DNA of 64,000 nucleotides from positions 16,628 to 80,627 of the forward strand of contig CAMAUX010000024.1 of assembly GCA_945861435.1 (NCBI GenBank). The letters are read 5' to 3'. The DNA comes from Chthoniobacter flavus (GTDB lineage: Bacteria; Verrucomicrobiota; Verrucomicrobiia; Chthoniobacterales; Chthoniobacteraceae). Each line of letters starts with the position of its first letter. Position 1 is the first letter of the stretch. The translations under genes were made by a program, and so were the position numbers. The notes below the pieces were generated by a model that did no database searches, was not told the origin of the DNA, and saw only the letters and a program-made list of their open reading frames with translations. Shown here one piece after another: positions 58,430 through 64,000 of this stretch.

Positions 58430-59605
58430 TCAGCGGCCGGGGGCGAGTTCGAAGAGGTAGCCCTTGAGGTACTCGGTTTCCGGGAGGCTGGAGATGATGG
58501 GGTGGTCGAGGTTTTGGGAGAAGGAGCCGATCTGGCGGAGGGTTTTTCGGGCGTCGACGGCGGCTTCGTTGATGACCTGGAGGAAGAGTTCGCTGGAGAC
58601 GTGGTGCGAGCAGCAGAAGGTGGCGAGAATGCCGTCTGTGGAGAGCAGTTTGAGGGCGCGGAGATGGATCTCTTTGTAGCCGCGCATGGCGTCGTGAAGT
58701 TTGCCCTTGGACTTGGTGAAGGAGGGGGGGTCGAGGATGACGAGGTCGAATTCGGCCTGCTGACGTTCGAGGTCCTTGAGGGCGTCGAAGACGTTGATGG
58801 CACGGGCGTCGACTGCGGTGGGGAGTTGATTGCGTGCGGCGTTGGAGCGGATCTGGGCGACGCATTCCTCGCTGATTTCGAGGGCGGTGACGGAGGCTGC
58901 ACCGGCCTTGGCGCAGGCGAGGGCGAATGCGCCTTGGTTGGAGAAGCAATCCAGGACGCGGCGTCCGGTGGCGTGGCGGGCTACAGCTGCGTAGTTGGGG
59001 AGTTGGTCGAGGTAGAAGCCGGTTTTCTGGCCGTGGAGGAGGTTGATTTCGAACTGGAGGCCGTCGAGGGAGATGGGCTGCAGGCCTGGATCCGGGCCGT
59101 GGAGGAGGGAGTTTTGGAGTTCCATGCCCTCGGCCTTGCGCATGGGGGAATCGTTGCGTTCGAGGATGGTGGAGGGGCGGAGTTGGGAGAGCAGGGCTTG
59201 GACGATGAGGTCCTTGCGCTGGTCCATGGCGAGGGTGAGGGTTTGGAGGACGAGGCAGTCGTTGTAACGGTCGACGATGACGCCTGGGAGGCCATCGCTT
59301 TCGCTCCAGACGAGGCGGGAGAGGTTGGGGTTGATGCCGCGGCGCAGGCGGTATTCGAGGGCTTGGGCGATGCGGCGTTCGAAGAAGTCGAGGTCGAGAT
59401 CCTGACGCTGGCGGCAGAACCTGCGTGCGACGATCTGGGAGCGGGAATTGTAGAGTGCGCTGCCTAGGAAACGGTCGGCAGGATCTTTGAGGGCGATGAC
59501 GGCGCCATCCTCTGGATTGCCAAAGGACTTGAGTATCTCGCTGGAGTAGACCCATTCATGGCCGTGAAAGATGCGGGAGCGGGGTTTGACGACGAGGCCG
59601 GCCAT
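58430..59605 (-). CDS. Class I SAM-dependent rRNA methyltransferase, RlmI-like
   Basis: The 391-residue protein has an N-terminal PUA domain (VVKPRSRIFHGHEWVYSSEI...) and an EEHEE-type connecting domain (WSESDGLPGVIVDRY). A Rossmann methyltransferase follows with GQKTGFYLDQLPNY, RVLDCFSNQGAFALACAKAGA (SAM motif I) and LDPPSFTKSK (motif IV). This is the COG1092/RlmI architecture; RlmI methylates C1962 of 23S rRNA to m5C. The ATG at 59605 starts directly with the PUA domain. It diverges from the HtrA-type gene, with 216 bases between the starts. Confidence 0.9.
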   Translation of the reverse strand: MAGLVVKPRSRIFHGHEWVYSSEILKSFGNPEDGAVIALKDPADRFLGSALYNSRSQIVARRFCRQRQDLDLDFFERRIAQALEYRLRRGINPNLSRLVWSESDGLPGVIVDRYNDCLVLQTLTLAMDQRKDLIVQALLSQLRPSTILERNDSPMRKAEGMELQNSLLHGPDPGLQPISLDGLQFEINLLHGQKTGFYLDQLPNYAAVARHATGRRVLDCFSNQGAFALACAKAGAASVTALEISEECVAQIRSNAARNQLPTAVDARAINVFDALKDLERQQAEFDLVILDPPSFTKSKGKLHDAMRGYKEIHLRALKLLSTDGILATFCCSHHVSSELFLQVINEAAVDARKTLRQIGSFSQNLDHPIISSLPETEYLKGYLFELAPGR

Positions 59606-59821
59606 GCGGAGTGGGTAGGGTGGTGGAGAAAGGGGGGCTTGTTGGTGAAGAGGGGGAGGCAGGTTAGGGCGGGGATGCGTGAAGTCAAACTACGCGCTGT
59701 GAGGAGGATTGGGTTTGAACGCGCCCCCCCCGTGGGTGTCAGAGTTGGGGGTGTGAACTTACCTCCCCTTTTATCTCGGCGCGTGGAGTCCTTTGCATGG
59801 GATGGGGGAGCGTTGCGGCGG

Positions 59822-61339
59822 ATGCTGCTTTTGGGTTTGGGTTTGAGCGGGTTGCTGTGCTCGGACGGGGGGGGGATCGGGAAGGGTTTCGCTCAGGAAA
59901 CAAAGGCTGGAGCGGGCTCCGGCGGTGCAGGGGCGGCCGTGGAAAAACCCGGAGCGCAGGATTCCAAGGGGGTGCAGGGGGTGGCGGCGCAGAAGGAGGC
60001 GGCGCGTGGATTGTTGCGGCAGTTGGATGAGGGGTTCGCTGCGATGTTTGAGGAAGTGGCACCGGTGGTGGTGGTGATTGATGCGCGGCGAGCCGGGCAC
60101 GAAGGGAGTGAAAGGCGCGAGGGGTTGGATAAGGATCTGGGGAAGAACCTGCGCGAGGCGGAGGATGCGGCGCCTTCGAAGCCTGGACGGGAGGGATGGT
60201 CTTCGCTGCAACCGGAGGTGATCAGCCAGGGGAGCGGGTTTATCGTGAGGGCGGACGGTTACATTCTCACCAATCAGCACGTGGTGGCGGGTGCGGAGAG
60301 TTTGGAGGTGCGGTTGAGGGATGGGCGGCGTCTTGTGGCGCGTGTGGTGGCGGTGGATGCGGTGACGGACATCGCGGTGATCAAGGTGGAGGCGCAGGGG
60401 CTGCCGAGTGCGCGTTGGGCGGACAGCGAGCGGGTGCGTGTGGGGCAGTTGGTGGGTGCGATTGGGGTGCCGTATAGTCAGGAATACAGTTTCACGTGTG
60501 GGTGGATCAGCGGGAAGGGGCGCACGAATCTGCTGGGGCCGAGTTCGAGTGCGGTTTTGCACGAGGATTACCTGCAGACGGACGCGTTTATTAATCCGGG
60601 GAATAGCGGTGGGCCTTTATTTGACGTGGAGGGGCGTGTGGTGGGGATGAACACCCTCATCAACGGCGTGGCGAGGGGGTTGGCGTTTGCGATTCCTTCC
60701 AAGGTGTTGCAGGAGGTGGTTGGTCAGCTGATCGAGAAGGGGCGTGTGCAGCGGGCATGGCTGGGCATCCGGGTGAAGGCGCTGGAAGAGGAGAGGGAAC
60801 TGCGTGCGCGGGTGCCGGAGGATGTGGCGGGCGGCGTTGTGGTGAGCACGATTGAGGAGGGTACGCCGGCTTTTCGCAGCGGATTGCGGGTGGCGGACAT
60901 CATCGTGGAGGCCGATGGAGTGAAGGTGGGGACGGTGCGCGACCTTCAGCAGCGGGTTTTGGCGAAGGGGGTGGGCCAGGCGATGGTGCTTCGGGTATGG
61001 CGAGGTGGGTCTTTTTTGAAGGTATCCGTGCAGACAGGGGAGCTGCCTGTGGATCAATCCGGGGGGACGTCGGACGGTGTCGGGGGCATGATTTTGAGGG
61101 TTGGCAAGGGGTCTGGGGCCCGTGTGGTGGTGGAGGAGGTGCGAGCGGGGAGTGCGGCGGCGAGGGCCGGGGTGGAGGCTGGGGATGTGGTGGTGGAGGT
61201 GGATGGGAAGGGGGTTGGGGACGTGGCTGCGTTTGGGGAGATGTTTCGGCAGTGGGAGGCGCGTGGGGGTGGGCGGATGGGGTTGGGGATTGAAAGAAAA
61301 GGGAAACGAGCGTTTGCGATTTTCGAGAAAGTACGCTAG
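59822..61339 (+). CDS. HtrA-family serine protease with two PDZ domains
   Basis: About 505 residues. A hydrophobic N-terminus (MLLLGLGLSGLLCSDGG) suggests export or membrane anchoring; a GTG at 59783 would extend it by 13 residues. The triad reads H153 (LTNQHV), D183 (VTDIAVIKV) and S262 (NPGNSGGPLF). The first PDZ domain starts near RAWLGIRVKALEEE and the second near MILRVGKGSGARVV. Compared with the copy at 27.3-28.9 kb the catalytic core is conserved but the linker and PDZ regions differ widely, so these are old paralogues. It is followed by a strong terminator and is probably monocistronic. Confidence 0.92.
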   Translation: MLLLGLGLSGLLCSDGGGIGKGFAQETKAGAGSGGAGAAVEKPGAQDSKGVQGVAAQKEAARGLLRQLDEGFAAMFEEVAPVVVVIDARRAGHEGSERREGLDKDLGKNLREAEDAAPSKPGREGWSSLQPEVISQGSGFIVRADGYILTNQHVVAGAESLEVRLRDGRRLVARVVAVDAVTDIAVIKVEAQGLPSARWADSERVRVGQLVGAIGVPYSQEYSFTCGWISGKGRTNLLGPSSSAVLHEDYLQTDAFINPGNSGGPLFDVEGRVVGMNTLINGVARGLAFAIPSKVLQEVVGQLIEKGRVQRAWLGIRVKALEEERELRARVPEDVAGGVVVSTIEEGTPAFRSGLRVADIIVEADGVKVGTVRDLQQRVLAKGVGQAMVLRVWRGGSFLKVSVQTGELPVDQSGGTSDGVGGMILRVGKGSGARVVVEEVRAGSAAARAGVEAGDVVVEVDGKGVGDVAAFGEMFRQWEARGGGRMGLGIERKGKRAFAIFEKVR

Positions 61340-61381
61340 TCTTCTTGGCAGAGATTTTTGTTGGTTTCCCTTGGTTGGGGC

Positions 61382-61415
61382 GGGCCGGCGTTAAGAGCGT
61401 CGGCCCGTTTTTTTT
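61382..61415 (+). terminator. Rho-independent terminator after the HtrA-type gene
   Basis: GGGCCGGCG (61382-61390) pairs with CGTCGGCCC (61398-61406) through nine pairs, one G-T, with a 7-base loop, followed by a run of eight T (61408-61415). It begins 43 bases after the protease stop codon. Confidence 0.92.
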
Positions 61416-61484
61416 GGTTTTGAAGCTGGCGGCTTCTGAGGTGGGGGCAAAAAGGTTTTGTCCATCGCGGTGGGGATGCTCACG

Positions 61485-61514
61485 GAACCTGCGAACCTGC
61501 GAACCTGCGAACCT
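61485..61514. repeat. 8-base tandem repeats (GAACCTGC)
   Basis: Three exact GAACCTGC units and a partial fourth lie in the 218-base gap between the terminator and tRNA-Arg. The rest of that gap shows no gene. Confidence 0.85.
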
Positions 61515-61633
61515 TTGGCCCTTGGGCGCGAAAGGACAGGGGCATGGAAGGATTCGCGAGGGCGGTGAAGATTGCGTTCGGATGAAATCTCGGAATTGAG
61601 ATTTTCCGCTAAACCCCGCCGGAACCGGAGGAA

Positions 61634-61707
61634 TGCACCCGTCAAGAGTCGAACTTGAAACCTTCTGATCCGTAGTCAGATGCTCTATCCAATTGAGCTA
61701 CGGGTGC
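61634..61707 (-). tRNA. tRNA-Arg (anticodon ACG)
   Basis: Read on the minus strand, a complete 74-base cloverleaf is present. The acceptor stem is GCACCCG/CGGGTGC with discriminator A, and the D arm is GCTC...GAGC. The anticodon stem TCTGA/TCAGA encloses the loop CTACGGA, giving anticodon ACG. The variable loop has five bases, and the T arm is TCAAG-TTCGACT-CTTGA. The 3' CCA is not encoded. The A34 would need deamination to inosine (TadA) to read CGC and CGA. Confidence 0.95.
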
Positions 61708-61872
61708 TTGATTCCTCCGTGAGCGGATGGAGTCCGCTGCAATGAGGGCGGGAAAAATGCGGTTGGAGGGGCGAAACATCAAGGGAAAATTGGGGTGGCG
61801 GTGGAAAAGTTTGCATGGAGTCGTTTGGGGCCTTGTGCAGGGCATTGCATCGGGGGAGTTTGGAACCCAGAC

Positions 61873-62721
61873 ATGACGGCTCGCGATGCTTCTCCCATCT
61901 TTCCCGTAGGCTGCTCGGTGGAGGGGCGGCCGATTATTGCACGCACGAACTTTGCAAACTTCGCGGTTGGGGATGCGATGGGCGTTGCAGGTGCTGCAGG
62001 TGCTGCAGGAGCTGAAGGGCGGATGGGTCCGAGTGGCGTCACTCTGTTGCTCGGGGGGATTCATGGGGATGAGGCTGCTGGGGTGCTTTTGCTGGAACGT
62101 TTTGCCGAGGAGTGGCTGGGGCGTGTGGGGACGCCGACCGCGATCATCGCGGTGTGCAATCCCGATGGGTACGAGCGCAGAACGCGCAAGAACGCACGCG
62201 GGGTGGATTTGAACCGAAATTTTCCGCGGGCGTGGCGTGTTGATAGTGCGGAGCCTTCGGGAGGGGAGCCGTGGTCTGAGCCGGAGTCGGTGGCGTTGCG
62301 CGATGTGATCCTTCGATGGAAGCCGAGGAATATCGTGACGCTGCACTGGGCGTTGGGGGAATTGGATAGCGACGGACCGCAGTCCTCCGTGTTTGCGCAA
62401 GCTCTGTGGGACGCATTGGGGGAGGAGGATCGGCGGCCGTACAGGCTGCGGCTCAGTCCGCAGGAGGCGGTGAGCGCTGAGTGTCCGGGATCGCTTGGGC
62501 AGTGGTGCGGGCACGATCTGCGGTACGCGGATGGGAGTGCGCCATCGATCGTCACGCTGGAGTTGCCCTATGATCCCGCGGTGGCGCGTCCGGATCCGCT
62601 TCCGGAGGGGCACCTTGGGGAGTTGCATCGGCGGTGGGAGCTGGATGCGCGTGGGTATTTGGAGGCTGTGGAGCCCGGGGTGTTCAAAATGCTGCTGGCG
62701 GCGTGTCGGTTTTCCAGCTGA
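61873..62721 (+). CDS. M14-type zinc carboxypeptidase / murein-peptide amidase-like
   Basis: The 282-residue protein has the M14 zinc site HGDE (H64, E67) in LLLGGIHGDEAAG, the substrate-binding GVDLNRNFPRAW, a TLHWA segment that can supply the third zinc ligand, and VTLELPYD with the likely catalytic Glu near the C-terminus. This fits the MpaA-like branch that trims murein tripeptides, though related enzymes cut other amides. An insertion of short Gly/Ala triplets (VAGAAGAAGAEG) is encoded by a small GCAGGTGCT tandem repeat. The start may instead be at 61795. No signal peptide is evident. The OsmC gene follows 10 bases later. Confidence 0.83.
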   Translation: MTARDASPIFPVGCSVEGRPIIARTNFANFAVGDAMGVAGAAGAAGAEGRMGPSGVTLLLGGIHGDEAAGVLLLERFAEEWLGRVGTPTAIIAVCNPDGYERRTRKNARGVDLNRNFPRAWRVDSAEPSGGEPWSEPESVALRDVILRWKPRNIVTLHWALGELDSDGPQSSVFAQALWDALGEEDRRPYRLRLSPQEAVSAECPGSLGQWCGHDLRYADGSAPSIVTLELPYDPAVARPDPLPEGHLGELHRRWELDARGYLEAVEPGVFKMLLAACRFSS

Positions 62722-62731
62722 AGGTGTGGGG

Positions 62732-63151
62732 ATGGTTGAGATGACGATAGAGTATTTGGGTGGCCTGCGTTGCGAGGCTGTACACGGGCCGTCGGGCAAT
62801 CGGTTGCTGACGGATGCGCCGGTGGATAATCACGGGAAGGGCGAGGCATTTTCGCCGACGGATCTTGTGGCGACGGCGCTTGGCAATTGCATGCTGACGG
62901 TGATGGGGATCTACGCCCAACGCCACGGCATCGAGCTGCGGGGCGCGCGTGCAGTGGTTTCCAAGGAGATGGCTTCGGCGCCGGTACGACGCATTGCAAA
63001 GATTGGGGTGCAGATGCGGATGCCCCTTGCTCTGGAGCATCCGCAGCGCGAGGCGCTGGAGCGTTCAGCGCTGAGTTGTCCGGTTTTTCAGAGCCTGCAT
63101 CCGGAGGTGGAGAAGGCGGTGGAGTTTGTTTGGGACGGGCCGGCGGCCTAG
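62732..63151 (+). CDS. OsmC-family peroxidase-like protein
   Basis: The 139-residue protein has the two conserved cysteines of the OsmC/Ohr fold, C53 in ALGNCMLTVMG and C116 in ALSCPVFQSLHPEV. This cysteine pair reduces organic hydroperoxides in characterised members. The typical APVDNHGKGEAFSPTDLV segment precedes the first Cys. ATGs at 62732 and 62741 are both possible. It lies 10 bases after the M14-type gene on the same strand. It is probably a thiol peroxidase-like or general OsmC protein, not Ohr, judged by the KGEAFSPTD segment. Confidence 0.9.
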   Translation: MVEMTIEYLGGLRCEAVHGPSGNRLLTDAPVDNHGKGEAFSPTDLVATALGNCMLTVMGIYAQRHGIELRGARAVVSKEMASAPVRRIAKIGVQMRMPLALEHPQREALERSALSCPVFQSLHPEVEKAVEFVWDGPAA

Positions 63152-63668
63152 TTCGTGGGGCGGTGGAGTGGTCTTGAATAAGAGAGCCGGGAGGTGGGGG
63201 GGGTGAAATGTGGGCGGTGAGCTAGACGGCATGCTCTGACCTGCGCACCGAAAGTGGATCCGGTCGCGATGAGAATTGGCGGCGCGCGGCGTCGCCCAAT
63301 TCGCAAGGATGAAGCGAAGGCTGGATCCCAAACGTCCACTCAAAGATCATCGATAAGCTGCATGAATCCGCGAAATCGGGCGGAACTTTTGCCTGTCCTT
63401 AATGGCACTTAGACAAGGGGCTTCGCCGTGGTATTTCAGGGGGCCGACGCCGGCAGGCGGACGCGTGCGAAGAGTGGAGCCGATGAGGGCAAGCAAGGTT
63501 TCCTCTATAGTCGTCCTTCTCGCGCCCTCTGCCGGGGCGCGTCGCGTGGGGAAACGGGTTCCGGTGGTTCCCGCCATCCGCTTTGCGGGTTGCGTTCATC
63601 GACGGGCTAACCCGAATAAATCACACGCGGAGCGTAACGAAAGCGAGGATGCGGTGTTATAGCCTCGC
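63152..63668. other. Intergenic region upstream of the IS1380 transposase, contains dispersed repeat
   Basis: Just over 500 bases without a convincing gene. Short frames on both strands look spurious. The second copy of the palindromic dispersed repeat is at 63516-63609. The left terminal inverted repeat of the insertion sequence must lie somewhere before 63669 but I could not identify it without the right end. Confidence 0.5.
63516..63609. repeat. Dispersed palindromic repeat, copy 2
   Basis: Blocks CTTCTCGC (63516), CCGGTGGTTCCC (63561), TCCGCTTTGCGG (63577) and CGGGCTA (63603) recur from copy 1 at 35110-35201 with nearly the same spacing (45, 16 and 26 bases against 44, 16 and 25). Stem-loops GCGCCC/GGGCGC (63522-63540) and CCGC/GCGG (63578-63588) are kept although bases differ. 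Confidence 0.6.
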
Positions 63669-64000
63669 ATGCAGACACATACCGGAGATCCGAAGCCCGC
63701 ACCCAGCCCGACAGAGTGTTTCACCGGTCAGCTGTTTTTTGAAGAACTCGGCGGCCGCAATGTCGTGGCTGATTTTTCCGGCGGACAGCTCAGTAGCGAT
63801 GGCGGTGCACTCCTGCTCCGACAGATTGATTCGGGCTTGGGCGTCACCCGCACTCTGGCGGCTTGTTTTGTGGATCGACGCGATCCCGCGCTCGTCGACC
63901 ACAGCGTGAGGGAACTGCTCGCTCAGCGCATTTACGCGCTGGCGCTGGGTTATGAAGACCTCAACGATCACACCCACCTGCGGCGCGATCCGCTGCTGGC
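63669..64000 (+). mobile_element. IS1380-family transposase, N-terminal part (cut by window end)
   Basis: The frame from ATG 63669 stays open to the window end (about 110 residues). It reads FFEELGGRNVVADFSGGQLSSDGGALLLRQID across two short blocks, then VRELLAQRIYALALGYEDLNDHTHLRRDPLL. This is the N-terminal signature of IS1380 (DDE_Tnp_1-type) transposases. Catalytic DDE residues lie beyond the edge. The frame shows no stop or frameshift so far, so the element may be intact. Confidence 0.93.

Noticed and set aside
57299..59467. 722-codon open frame on the plus strand
   Set aside because: Antisense to the DUF1015 and RlmI-like genes, spanning the gap between them; composition is Gly/Glu/Val-rich without any domain.
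63402..63662. 86-codon frame before the transposase
   Set aside because: It runs through the palindromic dispersed repeat and ends before the transposase start; probably translated repeat DNA, not a gene.
61634..63700. tRNA-Arg as attachment site of an integrated element toward the IS
   Set aside because: No integrase and no direct repeat of the tRNA 3' end was seen; the intervening genes are ordinary.

Overview
The window looks like chromosome from a high-GC bacterium of the PVC group, most likely Verrucomicrobiota. The main reasons are an ECF sigma factor of the Rhodopirellula/Verrucomicrobium type next to a FecR-LamG protein, a PVC-type HEAT-repeat/cytochrome c dehydrogenase, a DUF1080 (3-keto-disaccharide hydrolase fold) protein, a class I lysyl-tRNA synthetase, and an IS1380 transposase. 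This assignment rests on gene content only; no rRNA is present.

Layout. 0-3 kb: the end of a lipoate/biotin ligase-family gene, then gltX-aroE. 2.9-9.7 kb (minus): a translation operon nusA-infB-rbfA-DHH/nrnA-like-truB-ribF, with an intrinsic-terminator hairpin in the nusA leader. 10-17.2 kb (plus): a TPR membrane protein, an orphan NarL-type response regulator, two small unknown genes, a lipoprotein, class I lysyl-tRNA synthetase, a GNAT acetyltransferase and larB. 17.4-24.6 kb: an ECF sigma / FecR-LamG / PVC cytochrome / di-heme oxidoreductase block whose base composition differs from other plus-strand genes. 24.8-29 kb: a DUF1080 protein, an MFS transporter and a DegP-like protease. 29-34.5 kb (minus): DUF58, BatA-like and VWA proteins, without an adjacent MoxR ATPase. 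34.5-35.8 kb: a gene-poor stretch with a SAM-domain fragment, a G-rich tandem array and a palindromic dispersed repeat.

The centrepiece is a 21-kb plus-strand run at 35.8-56.9 kb. It encodes a TolC-family outer-membrane lipoprotein, a periplasmic adaptor, a 4962-residue repeat protein, a protein joining a GAF-like region to an HlyD-type adaptor, and a protein joining a PqqD-like region, an M50 intramembrane metalloprotease and an HlyD-type adaptor. The giant protein has an N-terminal LEPR...FDGA motif, an EELGH site, calcium-type acidic repeats and 29 Calx-beta-like repeats of about 141 residues. Gene order suggests a dedicated export and surface-display system. No ABC ATPase is encoded in the run, so the M50 protein takes the place where a type I ATPase would be expected. 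This is the best candidate for an undescribed system.

57-64 kb: DUF1015 and RlmI-like methyltransferase genes (minus), a second HtrA-type protease with a clear terminator, tRNA-Arg(ACG), an M14-type peptidase, an OsmC protein, a second copy of the dispersed repeat, and an IS1380 transposase cut by the window edge.
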